A stretch of 64,000 bases of DNA from a bacterium (GTDB taxonomy: Bacteria; Myxococcota_A; Polyangia; Nannocystales; Nannocystaceae): the NCBI GenBank assembly GCA_024742475.1, contig JANSYI010000014.1:62001-126000 (forward strand). Reading direction: 5' to 3'. The notes under the pieces were generated by a model. That model saw only the letters and a program-made list of their open reading frames with translations. It ran no database searches and had not been told where the DNA came from. This document shows, piece by piece, positions 1 to 8,444 of this stretch (positions are counted from its first letter, which is position 1; every line of letters begins with the position of its first letter). Made by a program: the position numbers and the translations under genes.

Positions 1-33
1 GGCGACGAGCGGCTTCGACTCGACGCCCCGTAG
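1..33 (+). CDS. possible C-terminal tail of an upstream gene (partial)
   Basis: Frame 1 is open from the first base and ends at a TAG at 31-33, giving a ten-residue tail (GDERLRLDAP). This would be the end of a gene lying before the window, convergent with the lipoprotein gene that follows. Ten codons cannot show a function, and the frame may be open by chance. Confidence 0.25.
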   Translation, partial: GDERLRLDAP

Positions 34-48
34 CCGAGGGCGGGGGGC

Positions 49-975
49 TCACCCCTCGGGCACAGGCAGCGAGCAGAGGTCGAACTCGAACTCTGCGTCG
101 CCGCTGACGACCTTGCGCTCGGTGTAGGCCCAGCCGATCCGGTCGAGGAACGCGAAGCCATCTTGAAAGATGAAGTGCATCGTGCCCGAGGGTCCTGTGA
201 CGACGTACTCGGTGTACGTGTCGACGGTGAAGTTGCACATGAAGTCGTCGGCGCAGCAGGCCCCCGACGGGCTCGAGCGTCGCCCGAACGTGTCGACCGC
301 GTAGGGCGAGCCAACGTACGCGTTGGCGACGATGGGGATGAAGTCGTCGACGAACGCACGGCACACATCGCCGCCGGGACCTGGGATGCATTCGGTCTCG
401 CACACCGGCTCGACGCCACAGGATCCGCTGACCGCCGCCTGCATGAAGTCGTCGTCCGAGACGATCATGTAGAAGACGTCCGGCGCCGCCATCTCGCGCG
501 CCACGGTGAAGAAGCCCTCGTAGCCCATCTGCTCGGTCGCAAAGATCACCTCGACCGCGGGGTCGGTGATCTCGAACAGCTGCCCGAGCACGATCGTCAG
601 GGTCAACAAGCCCGCATCGCGCTCGTAGATCACCGGGTCGATGGCGCACTCGTCCATGTCGTTCGCCATGAAGGCATCTTCGGGGCACTCCTTCTCCACG
701 GGCGGAGCGTCGGGCTGGGTCGCGACATCGAAGATCGGCGCGTCGCCCGAGACGCCAGCGCCCGACGAGCTGGTCCCCAGGGCGCCACCGGTCGTCGAGG
801 ACGTTTGCGGCGCGGCGGACGTCGTGTCCGCACCGCCGGTGGTTTGGCCAGGGCCACTCGTCGCGCCCGGGGTATCACTCCCGAACGTGTTCACGCCGGT
901 CGTATCTTCGCCACCGGTCGAGCACGCACCAGCGAAGAGCGCAGCCCCCCAGATCAACCTCCATCGGCTCACCAC
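49..975 (-). CDS. stalked lipoprotein of unknown function
   Basis: This 308-aa protein starts with a lipoprotein signal peptide (hydrophobic core, lipobox FAGAC, lipidated Cys about residue 18). A Ser/Thr/Gly/Asp-rich low-complexity stalk follows to about residue 80, as in many myxobacterial surface lipoproteins. The remaining ~220 residues form an acidic folded domain with many Cys (CGVEPVCETECIPGPGGDVC and CCADDFMC), probably disulphide-bonded outside the cytoplasm. The central part (LTLTIVLGQLFEI, then DVFYMIVSDDDF) recalls a von Willebrand A-like sheet, but I see no MIDAS motif, so no family is assigned. Lipid anchoring is well supported; the function is not known. Confidence 0.8.
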   Translation of the reverse strand: MVSRWRLIWGAALFAGACSTGGEDTTGVNTFGSDTPGATSGPGQTTGGADTTSAAPQTSSTTGGALGTSSSGAGVSGDAPIFDVATQPDAPPVEKECPEDAFMANDMDECAIDPVIYERDAGLLTLTIVLGQLFEITDPAVEVIFATEQMGYEGFFTVAREMAAPDVFYMIVSDDDFMQAAVSGSCGVEPVCETECIPGPGGDVCRAFVDDFIPIVANAYVGSPYAVDTFGRRSSPSGACCADDFMCNFTVDTYTEYVVTGPSGTMHFIFQDGFAFLDRIGWAYTERKVVSGDAEFEFDLCSLPVPEG

Positions 976-1083
976 GAAGAGAGCCTACATCACTCGCCCA
1001 TCCCTGGTGTCTGTCCGCCCGGCATCCACGTCTCGTGAACGTGCAGCCACCGGACTCCGTTGGGCGTCGGATCGTGCTGCTGC

Positions 1084-1239
1084 ATGAGCACCGTGCTGAG
1101 GGGGCGTCGCTCGTGGGACGTGCAGGTCGAGCGGGATGCGCCCCATCAGTCGGTGGCCTACGCCGAGGGTCGAGTGTTCGTCGCGCTGTGGACCACGCTC
1201 GTGGTGTTCGATGCAAGCACGGGCCGCATCGGGATGTGA
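1084..1239 (+). pseudogene. 51-codon ORF resembling a PQQ/beta-propeller repeat remnant
   Basis: Lies in the otherwise empty 976-1304 stretch. The frame opens at an ATG just after an in-frame TGA (1036-1038) and encodes 51 residues ending in a stop. Its second half (SVAYAEGRVFVALWTTLVVF, then DASTGRI) reads like one blade of a PQQ-type beta-propeller, where a strand with GxVFVA is followed by a DAxTGxxxW turn. One blade cannot fold alone, so this may be a decayed fragment or a chance match. No ribosome binding site is clear. Confidence 0.3.
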
Positions 1240-1304
1240 GGGACGTGAGCCGGCGCTGCCCTCGCCAGCGCAGCGACGCCGGCGTGCTGTAGTACGCTGC
1301 AAAC

Positions 1305-2582
1305 ATGGCGGACAGCGGACAGGACACCCCCGACAGCAACCTCGGCGACCTGATCTTCGACTGGAACACCCGCAACCGTCGTGGGCCCCTGTCGCCCCTT
1401 CGGCGCCAAGCGCTCTCGTTCTTCGACGAGACGCTGCGCGACGGCATCCAGTCGCCTTCGGTGCGCGACCCCAGCATCGAGGAGAAGCAGGAGATCTTGC
1501 GCCTGACAGCGAGCCTGGGCATCGACGCGGTCGACCTCGGGCTCCCGGGTGCGGGTGCCCGTGCCGTCCGCGACGTCACGGCGCTCATCGAGTACGCCCA
1601 ACAGGAGAAGCTCGGCATCGAGTACGCCTGCGCCGCGCGGACGCACGAGAAGGACATCAACGCGATCGCAGACATCGCGCAGAAGACGGGCGAGCAGATC
1701 ACCGTCTACGCGTTCCTCGGTAGCAGCCCCATTCGGCTCTACGCCGAGAACTGGCACACCGACCTCCTCATGGAGCGCACCGTCATGGCCGCCGACCTGT
1801 GTCGCGAGCACGGCCTGCCGATGACGTTCGTCACCGAGGACACCACCCGCACACCGCCAGGCACCCTCGACAAGATCTTCCGGGCCGCCGTCGACCACGG
1901 CGTCACGCGCTTGTGCCTGTGCGACACCGTCGGCCACGCCACGCCCGAGGGCGTGATGGACCTGATCTCCTTCACCCGCATGCTGCTCGAATCGGTCGGT
2001 GCGCATCACGTGGGCATCGACTGGCACGGACACAACGACCGCGGCCTGGGCGTCATCAACAACCTCCGCGCAATCGAAGCCGGCGCCGACCGCATTCACG
2101 GGACCGCGCTGGGCATCGGAGAGCGGGTCGGCAACGCCGCGCTCGACCAGACCTTGATGAACCTCAAGCTCATGGGCGAGCTCGGAGAACGCGACCTGAC
2201 CAACCTCGTGCCATGGTGCCGCACGGTCGCCCGCGCCGTGGGCGTCCCCGTTCCCGGTCAATATCCCCTCGTCGGCGACGACGCGTTCCGCACAGCCACG
2301 GGCGTGCACGCAGCCGCCGTGATCAAGGCGATCAACAAGGGCGACCAAGGCCTCGCCGATCAGATCTACTCGGGCGTCCCCGCGGGGTGGTTCGGCAAAC
2401 GCCAATCGATCGAGGTCGGCTTCATGTCGGGCGAGAGCAACGTCGTCTACTGGCTCAAGTCCCGCGGCATCGAGCCCGAGGACGGCCTGGTCAAGCACAT
2501 CTTCGGCATCGCCAAGAAGACCGATCACATCCTCGACGATGAAGAGATCAACAGCGCCATCGAGCAGTATCGAGCCAGCTAG
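1305..2582 (+). CDS. LeuA/homocitrate synthase-family (DRE-TIM) acyltransferase
   Basis: This 425-aa protein belongs to the HMGL-like TIM-barrel family that condenses an acyl-CoA with a 2-oxoacid (2-isopropylmalate, homocitrate and citramalate synthases). The signature DETLRDGIQS is at residues 41-50, with the catalytic Arg and metal-binding Asp. The second metal motif HGHNDRGLGVINN starts at about 241, and GIGERVGNAALDQTL follows near 280. It is shorter than a full LeuA (about 510-550 aa) and shows no clear C-terminal leucine-sensing domain, so the substrate is uncertain: homocitrate- or re-type synthase activity is as likely as leucine biosynthesis. No other leu genes are nearby. The ATG at 1305 is the first start after the upstream gap. 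A small lipoprotein gene follows after 4 bp. Confidence 0.85.
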   Translation: MADSGQDTPDSNLGDLIFDWNTRNRRGPLSPLRRQALSFFDETLRDGIQSPSVRDPSIEEKQEILRLTASLGIDAVDLGLPGAGARAVRDVTALIEYAQQEKLGIEYACAARTHEKDINAIADIAQKTGEQITVYAFLGSSPIRLYAENWHTDLLMERTVMAADLCREHGLPMTFVTEDTTRTPPGTLDKIFRAAVDHGVTRLCLCDTVGHATPEGVMDLISFTRMLLESVGAHHVGIDWHGHNDRGLGVINNLRAIEAGADRIHGTALGIGERVGNAALDQTLMNLKLMGELGERDLTNLVPWCRTVARAVGVPVPGQYPLVGDDAFRTATGVHAAAVIKAINKGDQGLADQIYSGVPAGWFGKRQSIEVGFMSGESNVVYWLKSRGIEPEDGLVKHIFGIAKKTDHILDDEEINSAIEQYRAS

Positions 2583-2586
2583 ACCC

Positions 2587-3138
2587 ATGCTTCGCCGCGT
2601 CGTCATTGCGCTCGCACTCCTCGCCGCGTGCGACAGCATCCCGCTCACGCGGGACGCGAAGGTCCAGTCGTTCGACACCGTAGCGGCGGCGCTCGAGCGA
2701 GACGACGACGCCAAGGTGCTCGAGTTCGACAAGGCAATTCCGCGGGTCGACCTTCTCGGAATGAAGACCTGGGGTATCGCCAGGACTCGTCACCAGCAGG
2801 GCGGCAAGCGAATGGCCGTCATGATCCCGCTCGTGGACGAGGGCTGGACCAAGGACGACCCCGTGGCGGTCTGGGTGCGCCTCGACGCGAGCACGCACGA
2901 CCTCGATGACCCGCGCATGCAGAAAAAGATCGCGAGCTTCGTGAAGGCCGCCGAAGCGGGGACGCTCCGCGTCAACGCGACGCAGACGCTCCCGGCCGAG
3001 GTGGACATGGATGGCACCAACGCGTTCACGATCGGCGCCAAGCGAGCCATGCTGAAGCATGGGCTGGTATCGCCGGTTGGAGCAGTTCTGGCCACATGGC
3101 CCGCACGGGAAAAGGGTCCGCTCCGCCTGAAGGAGTGA
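2587..3138 (+). CDS. small lipoprotein, unknown function
   Basis: The open frame extends back into the preceding gene, but the ATG at 2587 gives a proper lipoprotein signal (MLRRVVIALALLAAC, lipidated Cys 15) and starts 4 bp after the LeuA-family stop, so the two are probably co-transcribed. The 183-aa product has a charged mature domain that alternates short strands and helices (about residues 35-180). Near the middle it has the pattern MAVMIPLVDEGWTKDDPVAVW. I do not recognise a family. The protein is predicted to be lipid-anchored in the envelope. Confidence 0.7.
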   Translation: MLRRVVIALALLAACDSIPLTRDAKVQSFDTVAAALERDDDAKVLEFDKAIPRVDLLGMKTWGIARTRHQQGGKRMAVMIPLVDEGWTKDDPVAVWVRLDASTHDLDDPRMQKKIASFVKAAEAGTLRVNATQTLPAEVDMDGTNAFTIGAKRAMLKHGLVSPVGAVLATWPAREKGPLRLKE

Positions 3139-3256
3139 GGCGTTTTTCCCCGGCCGCAGGAATCCGAATCGAGGGACCCAGGGACTACCCAAGGGCTCGG
3201 TCGCAACGACGAGGATGTCGGCGGCAGGGCTCTTCTTCTTGATTTGGATTCGACAA

Positions 3257-4105
3257 ATGAAACACAACCGATCGATCTGGCTGCTGCCTTGTGCCGCCGC
3301 CTTGCTGGGTACACTCGTCTCTTCTCCCGCCCGAGCCGGCATTCCCGAGTGCAACGGGATGCGCCTCGAAGACGCCTTCAGCTGCGAGATTCGCGGCAAC
3401 CTCGAGTGCGAGGCGGGCTGCGACGACCTTGGCGTCTACAAGAAGGCCTGCGCGACGAAGCTACACACGGTCTGCCAAGACACGTGCACGCTCGACCCCG
3501 AACCGACCTGCACCGACTCGTGCACCGAGCAGTGCTCGTCCGACTGCGACGCAGGCGTCAACGTCATCTGCCAGCACAACTGCTTCGGAGAGTGCGTCGG
3601 GGCGTGTGACGTTCAATGCGCCGACGCCGACGACCCTCAAACCTGCCGCGCCTCCTGTGAAGCGACCTGCGACGGCGAGTGCGACAGCCAATGCGCCGCA
3701 ACGGTCAGCGGTTCCTGCTACCAGCATTGCATCGAGTGTTGCGGAGGCTCCTGCGGAGCCCAGGCCAACATGACCTGCCAAACCCAGTGCCAAGAGCAGG
3801 AGTTCGAGAGCTGCGAATACGAGTTCCGAGCCGACTGCAGTGCGTCCTGCGAGGGTGACGGTGCGCTGTTCTGCGACGGGGAGTTCGTGATGGCGGGCCC
3901 CGAGCTCGAGACTTGTCTCGACGCGCTCATCGATCGCGGAACGATGGAGGTCGAGGACGCGATCGACGACGCCGTCGACGATGCCGTCGAGAGCGTCGGA
4001 CTCGGCGGGGGCAGCGGCTGCACGGCAGGAAACGAGAGTGGGCTGGGCGGCCTGGCCGCGCTCTTCGGACTCGGGCTGGCGGTCTTCGCTCGGCGCCGTC
4101 CCTGA
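3257..4105 (+). CDS. Cys-rich secreted protein with MYXO-CTERM-like tail
   Basis: Starting at ATG 3257 gives a standard signal peptide (MKHNRSIWLLPCAAALLGTL, cleaved near ARA-G), better than the upstream in-frame start. About 190 residues follow with Cys every 3-5 positions in CxxxC patterns (CTDSCTEQCSSDC, CRASCEATCDGECDSQC), suggesting a heavily disulphide-bonded extracellular module. An acidic helix follows. The C-terminus has GSGCTAGNESGL, a hydrophobic segment and a final RRRP, which fits the MYXO-CTERM sorting signal (Cys, TM helix, Arg-rich end) described in Myxococcota and thought to be processed for surface display. A structural or binding role outside the cell is inferred. No enzyme motif is visible. 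Confidence 0.85.
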   Translation: MKHNRSIWLLPCAAALLGTLVSSPARAGIPECNGMRLEDAFSCEIRGNLECEAGCDDLGVYKKACATKLHTVCQDTCTLDPEPTCTDSCTEQCSSDCDAGVNVICQHNCFGECVGACDVQCADADDPQTCRASCEATCDGECDSQCAATVSGSCYQHCIECCGGSCGAQANMTCQTQCQEQEFESCEYEFRADCSASCEGDGALFCDGEFVMAGPELETCLDALIDRGTMEVEDAIDDAVDDAVESVGLGGGSGCTAGNESGLGGLAALFGLGLAVFARRRP

Positions 4106-4278
4106 CTCGATCTGATACGGATCGAACGTCCCGACCTGGGTCGCAACCCGGCCGGTCGGATCGCACACGTCCCACCGAACCCCGATCGGGGCAGGTTGCC
4201 CCTTCCTTGGTCATCCGAGCGCGTCCTCAATCAAAAACGCAAATCGACGGGCACGAACGGACCTAAATCGTAGATAGT

Positions 4279-5511
4279 ATGGGTATGGATCGGTGGGACG
4301 ACGACGAGGCGTTTCGAGTCGCACGGGAATTGCAGAGCGGTCCCGTCGTGAGCGCCATCCATCAACCGCCAACCACCGCCAACTGCGGCCTCGCCGGCGC
4401 TCCGACGGCTGCGCTCGACGCTCTCATCGAGACCGGGTGGTCCTTTCCGGGCTTCCGATGCAGCTACGGCGCCTTCGAAGGCAACCGGGCGATCCGCTTT
4501 CACACCAGCGCTGGCGCGGAGAGTCAAGCCGCGCTCGACAGCGTGCGCATCGACGTCTCGGACGCGCCACGATTCGTCGAAGCCCTCCGGGCGGGTGACG
4601 GCCCGGTCGCGTTCGAAGATGTCCGCGCCGACTCGCGCACGCGGCCGGTTGCGGAGGCCTTCGAGGAGTTCGACTGCCGCTCGATGCTCATCCTTCCTCT
4701 CCACCATGGCCGCCGCCTCGCCGGCGTCGTCATGATGGACCAGGACCTTCCTCGCACGTGGGGCCCCAAGGAGGCCGCCGCGCTCGATCGACTCGCCCCT
4801 CTGATGGCGCTCACGCTCGAACATGTCGAGGCCAAAGCCGAGCTCGAGAGCATTCGAGCCAACGGAGCGCGACACGAGCGGCGCATCACCGCGATTCGAG
4901 GAGTGACCGCCGGCGTCGCCCTCGACGCTACGCGCATCCTCGGCGCGATGCGCAAAACCATCGACTCCGACCGGCAAGCCACCAAGAGCCTGTTGAGTCA
5001 GCTCGAGCGGGTCGTCGACGAGCTCGACCGCGTCCAGCGGGGTCCGTCCCGGCTCACCGAACCCTTCGACCTCGCGGGGGCGCTTCGCGAGTTCACCCCG
5101 GGCCTCACTGCCCTGACCCAGGCCCGCGTACGGCTCGAAGAAGCGCACGACGGCACGGTCCCCGTGGAAGGCAACCTCACGGGGGTCGAGCGGCTGATCG
5201 TCAGCCTGATCGCCCACGTCACGCGAGCGTCCACGACCGAACAATCACTCACGCTCGAGCTCCGCCACCATGGCAACGGCGACCGAGCGCAGCTGCGAAT
5301 CCGTGGTGATGCCCTCGAGGTCGATGCGCCACTTCGACGCATCGGCGGGGGAGACCCCATCGTCAGCTCCGAACAGGTGTGCCGGGCGCTCTGGCAAGCG
5401 CGGTGCGAGGCCCTCGTCCAAGACATCCGCCTCACGGTCGAGGACGACGAGATCGTCCTCGCCTTCTTGGCGGCCGACGTGGACCTCGACACCGCGAAGT
5501 CCACCGGCTAA
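4279..5511 (+). CDS. GAF-domain sensor with degenerate histidine-kinase-like C-terminus
   Basis: This 410-aa cytoplasmic protein has a GAF-like domain at about residues 35-175, including the typical strand SMLILPLHHGRRLAGVVMMD. A long helical segment follows (175-260), then an alpha/beta region (to ~405) arranged like a histidine kinase core. The helices hold an HERRITAIRGV stretch, but there is no clear H-box with a following Glu/Asp and Asn/Pro. The C-terminal part lacks the N, G1 and G2 ATP-binding boxes. It is therefore probably a non-catalytic sensor or scaffold rather than an active kinase. No TM segment or effector domain is present. It converges on the next gene, with overlapping stop codons (5508-5511). 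Confidence 0.7.
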   Translation: MGMDRWDDDEAFRVARELQSGPVVSAIHQPPTTANCGLAGAPTAALDALIETGWSFPGFRCSYGAFEGNRAIRFHTSAGAESQAALDSVRIDVSDAPRFVEALRAGDGPVAFEDVRADSRTRPVAEAFEEFDCRSMLILPLHHGRRLAGVVMMDQDLPRTWGPKEAAALDRLAPLMALTLEHVEAKAELESIRANGARHERRITAIRGVTAGVALDATRILGAMRKTIDSDRQATKSLLSQLERVVDELDRVQRGPSRLTEPFDLAGALREFTPGLTALTQARVRLEEAHDGTVPVEGNLTGVERLIVSLIAHVTRASTTEQSLTLELRHHGNGDRAQLRIRGDALEVDAPLRRIGGGDPIVSSEQVCRALWQARCEALVQDIRLTVEDDEIVLAFLAADVDLDTAKSTG

Positions 5512-6017
5512 AGCGCCTTGAGCTTTGGCGCCTTGACGATGCGCGCCGGGACGCCAATGGCGGTCGCCCCCGCGGGCACGTCGTTGATCACCAGCGAGTT
5601 GGGCGCGATGCGTGCTCCGTCGCCGACCTTCACCGGACCGACGACGACCGCGCCCGCCCCGATGAAGACGTCGTTGCCGATGACGGGGGCACCAGGGCGC
5701 TCGACGGTCGTCGCGAGCGTGACCGCGTGCATCATGCCGACACGGTCCCCCAGCTTTACGTGTGGGTGCAAGAGCACGTCCTTGGCGTGGACGAAGTGTG
5801 GATCTTCCCCGAACTCCACACCGTCGGGGACATGACAGCCGCACAGGATGTTCGTGCCGAGGAAGCCCACTCGGTACACCTTGTGCGCGGCCCAGCGAGC
5901 GGGCTTGGGAAGCGTGTTCTTCCAGCGGCCAAACCGGTAGACGGCCATCACCCAGACGCCGGGCTCGAGGAGCTTGCTGCCGTGGCGTTTGAAGTCGCGA
6001 CGAATCTTGTCGAACAC
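5508..6017 (-). CDS. serine acetyltransferase-like hexapeptide-repeat transferase
   Basis: This 169-aa protein matches the short CysE/exopolysaccharide acetyltransferase type. It has an N-terminal helical part (residues 1-60, AVYRFGRWKNTLPKP) and then a left-handed beta-helix of imperfect hexapeptide repeats from about 65 to 160 (VIGNDVFIGAGAVVVG, KVGDGARIAPNS). The ending VPAGATAIGVPARIV is typical of the family. His residues at VHAKDVLLHPHV and MMHAVTL could be catalytic. It starts at a GTG preceded by a GAGGGTGG-like ribosome binding site. Family members acetylate serine or sugar hydroxyls using acetyl-CoA. The substrate here is unknown, and no polysaccharide or cysteine cluster is adjacent. 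Confidence 0.8.
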   Translation of the reverse strand: MFDKIRRDFKRHGSKLLEPGVWVMAVYRFGRWKNTLPKPARWAAHKVYRVGFLGTNILCGCHVPDGVEFGEDPHFVHAKDVLLHPHVKLGDRVGMMHAVTLATTVERPGAPVIGNDVFIGAGAVVVGPVKVGDGARIAPNSLVINDVPAGATAIGVPARIVKAPKLKAL

Positions 6018-6057
6018 GTGACCACCCTCGCACGAGCGGACGCGTCCGGCAACGATC

Positions 6058-6567
6058 TCAGCTTGGAGCGTCGGATCCCAACAGGGGGAGCAATCGCTTC
6101 ATGATGTGCTCGACCGCTCCGTCGCCCTTGATGCCGCCTTCGATCTTCTGGCCACCGAACTTGCCGTCCGGGCCGGGCATCGCAAAGCGTGGAATGAGCC
6201 GGCCGCCATAGCCCGCAACCTCGAGCCGCTCGCGATCTCGGTCGGCGTCGTACTCGAGGAACTTGACCCCGGCGAGCGCCTCGTCGAGCTCGCCGCGCTC
6301 GAGCGCCGCGTGAAACGCCTGGCAGGGTCCACACCAGCTCGCCCCCACGTACACGACGACGGTCTCGTCTGCCGAAGCAGCGACCACATTGCGGACCTCC
6401 GCGGCCACGTCCGCGCCTTCGGCGGCAGGGACGAACCGGGGCTTGGCGACCTTCGATGCTTCAGCCACTTGCCGGCTCGCTTCGGAAGCGGGCTCGGACG
6501 GCTTCCCCGAGCAGCCCAGCAGCAACGTGCAGAGGATCCATGGTGCGCACCTCATGACGCGCATCAT
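6058..6567 (-). CDS. thioredoxin-fold lipoprotein
   Basis: Starting at the ATG pair at 6567/6564 gives a lipoprotein signal (MMRVMRCAPWILCTLLLGC), and a short linker follows. The mature domain is a thioredoxin fold with VVVYVGASWCGPCQAFHA, i.e. the redox motif CGPC, and a later cis-Pro region (RLIPRFAMPGPDGK). It is about 169 aa and is expected to sit in the cell envelope as a thiol-disulphide oxidoreductase. The strand order and the missing second helix insertion favour a thioredoxin/DsbD-gamma type over DsbA. It lies 40 bp upstream of the acetyltransferase gene on the same strand and may share its transcript. An alternative start 12 bp downstream (MRCAPW) is possible. Confidence 0.85.
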   Translation of the reverse strand: MMRVMRCAPWILCTLLLGCSGKPSEPASEASRQVAEASKVAKPRFVPAAEGADVAAEVRNVVAASADETVVVYVGASWCGPCQAFHAALERGELDEALAGVKFLEYDADRDRERLEVAGYGGRLIPRFAMPGPDGKFGGQKIEGGIKGDGAVEHIMKRLLPLLGSDAPS

Positions 6568-6707
6568 AGACGTAAACCGCGGGTAACGGCCGAGCACGAG
6601 ACACCCCTCAAGCGCTTGTAATTGCGTGGATTTTCACTCTGCACGAATTCAACGCGAGCACCGCCACTTGGCATCGGCTCCAGGCTGCACAGGTTGTAGG
6701 AGTCATC

Positions 6708-7514
6708 ATGAAGTGGTCCTGGAAACTCGGCCGATTCGCTGGAATCGACGCCTACGTACACGCCTCATTCTTGCTGCTGGTCGCCTGGGCGGCATGGGCG
6801 GCATTTCAAGGCGCCGGGACTGGCTTGGCCGCGCTGCTCGGCGTCATCTTCCTCGTCGGCGTGTTCGCCTCGGTGCTCTTGCACGAGTTCGGACACGCGC
6901 TCACGGCTCGCCACTACGGCATCCGCACGCGGCGAATCGTCCTGTGGCCGATCGGCGGCGTCGCGCAGCTCGAGGGTGAGCCGCGCACTCCGAGGGAGGA
7001 GCTGCACATCGCGCTCGCTGGCCCCGCCGTGAACTTCGTCCTCGCCGCGCTGCTGTTCGTCGTCGTCAACGTCGCCGGACTCCCGACGTACGGGCTGTTG
7101 TCGTCACTGATGGTCGCCAACGTCACGCTGGGCCTGTTCAACCTCATCCCCGCGTTCCCGATGGACGGCGGCCGCGTGCTGCGGGCGGCTCTCGCGACGC
7201 GCGTCGGAGGGGGCCGGGCCACCGAGCTCGCGGTCAAGATCGGCAAGTTCGCGGCAGCCGCGTTCGTGGTCGCGGGCCTGTTCGGCAACCCCGTCCTCAT
7301 GCTCGTCGGCGCGTTCGTCTGGTTCGCGGCAGGCGCAGAGGGCCGACGCAACCCGTACGCACACCACGAACGCGCGGACGCCTCATGGTGGCGTTGGAGC
7401 GCACCGGCTCGGCGTGACGTGTATCGCAAGAGGCATCGTCCGCGCCCCCGCAGACCGCTCTACCGGGAGCCGCCGAACGACTCCGGGCGCCTCGTGATCT
7501 TCATCCGACGGTAG
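6708..7514 (+). CDS. M50 (site-2 protease-like) intramembrane metalloprotease
   Basis: This 268-aa polytopic membrane protein has the zinc motif HEFGH at residues 59-63 and the second site-2 protease motif NLIPAFPMDGGR at about 146-157, whose Asp is the third ligand. Hydrophobic segments lie at about 17-30, 40-58, 100-125, 128-150 and 165-195. The tail is Arg/His-rich, with no CBS or PDZ domain visible, so it belongs to the small cyanobacterial/archaeal-like S2P group. Such enzymes cleave TM helices of anchored regulators; the substrate is unknown. An AGGAG site lies 8 nt before the ATG. A strong intrinsic terminator follows directly. Confidence 0.9.
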   Translation: MKWSWKLGRFAGIDAYVHASFLLLVAWAAWAAFQGAGTGLAALLGVIFLVGVFASVLLHEFGHALTARHYGIRTRRIVLWPIGGVAQLEGEPRTPREELHIALAGPAVNFVLAALLFVVVNVAGLPTYGLLSSLMVANVTLGLFNLIPAFPMDGGRVLRAALATRVGGGRATELAVKIGKFAAAAFVVAGLFGNPVLMLVGAFVWFAAGAEGRRNPYAHHERADASWWRWSAPARRDVYRKRHRPRPRRPLYREPPNDSGRLVIFIRR

Positions 7515-7532
7515 AGCAGCCTGCGCCCCGCG

Positions 7533-7556
7533 AGCCCCGCACTCGCGGGGCTTTTT
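7533..7556 (+). terminator. intrinsic terminator after the M50 protease gene
   Basis: A perfect 8-bp GC-rich stem (AGCCCCGC/GCGGGGCT) with a four-base ACTC loop, followed by a run of T (7552-7556). It lies 19 bp past the protease stop and before the next GTG start, so it should end that transcript. Confidence 0.85.
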
Positions 7557-7613
7557 GCGGCGGACGCTTGCCCGGACTGGCCCGTCGGCCCCGAACCGCC
7601 TACCTTCCACTGC

Positions 7614-8429
7614 GTGACGCCCGACGCTCGCCGCAAACGGAGGCTCGCCGCCCTGGGTACGTTTCTGGCGGTGTCGATCGGCGTGCTCTTCCTGCTCATC
7701 CCGTTCCTCTCCGGGTTCGTGTCCCGCTTCGTCCCAGCCTCGGTCGAAGCAACGATCGGGTCGCAGATGATCGACGAGCTCGGCAAGGAGACGGAGTTCT
7801 GCCAGGGCGCGGAAGGTCTCGCGGCCCTCGACACCCTCGTCGAGGCGCTCGCCGAGCAGACCGACGGCACCTACGAGTTCCGGGTCTACGTCGCCGACCA
7901 AGAAGTGCTCAACGCGTTCGCGGCTCCCGGCGGCCACGTCGTCCTGTATCGCAGCATCATCGAGGAGGCCGAGTCCCCCAACGAAGTCGCCGGCGTGCTC
8001 GCCCACGAGATGGCCCACATCACCAACGGGCATCCCGCGCGCGGCATGGTCGAGGCGATGGGCTACGGCGTCTTCCGGCTCTTCACGATGGACGAGAGCA
8101 TGGGCGCCGAGCTGGTCAAGTCGACCGTGACCAACCACTACAGCCGCGAGGACGAGCTCGAAGCCGACCAAGACGGCGTCGCGTTGCTCAACCAGGCCGG
8201 CTTCGACTCGCGCGGCCTTCTCGGGTTCTTCGACAAGCTCACCGAACGCGGCCAAGAGATCCCCGGCGCGCTCGAGTTCCTCTCGACCCATCCCAGCGGT
8301 GACACGCGCAAGAAAGCGCTCGACCACCACGTCGCCGACGGCGAGGTGGCGCTGAGCGACGACCAGTGGCAAGCGCTGCGCAGCGTCTGCAAGGAGACGG
8401 GCAGCGCGGTCTACGTCGGACCGGGGTGA
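7614..8429 (+). CDS. M48-family membrane-anchored zinc metalloprotease
   Basis: The 271-aa product has one N-terminal TM helix (about residues 12-32) and an M48 peptidase domain. The zinc motif is HEMAH at 131-135, and the third ligand is in the family motif SREDELEAD (177-185, Glu 181). The upstream strand GGHVVLYRSIIEEAESPNEVAGVLA is typical of M48C/BepA/Oma1-like enzymes. STHPSGDTRKKAL near residue 225 is the usual post-catalytic loop. It is probably a periplasm-facing quality-control protease. It lacks the TPR tail of BepA. The start is GTG, just after the terminator, so it probably has its own promoter. Confidence 0.88.
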   Translation: MTPDARRKRRLAALGTFLAVSIGVLFLLIPFLSGFVSRFVPASVEATIGSQMIDELGKETEFCQGAEGLAALDTLVEALAEQTDGTYEFRVYVADQEVLNAFAAPGGHVVLYRSIIEEAESPNEVAGVLAHEMAHITNGHPARGMVEAMGYGVFRLFTMDESMGAELVKSTVTNHYSREDELEADQDGVALLNQAGFDSRGLLGFFDKLTERGQEIPGALEFLSTHPSGDTRKKALDHHVADGEVALSDDQWQALRSVCKETGSAVYVGPG

Positions 8430-8444
8430 TGGTACGTTGCCGCG

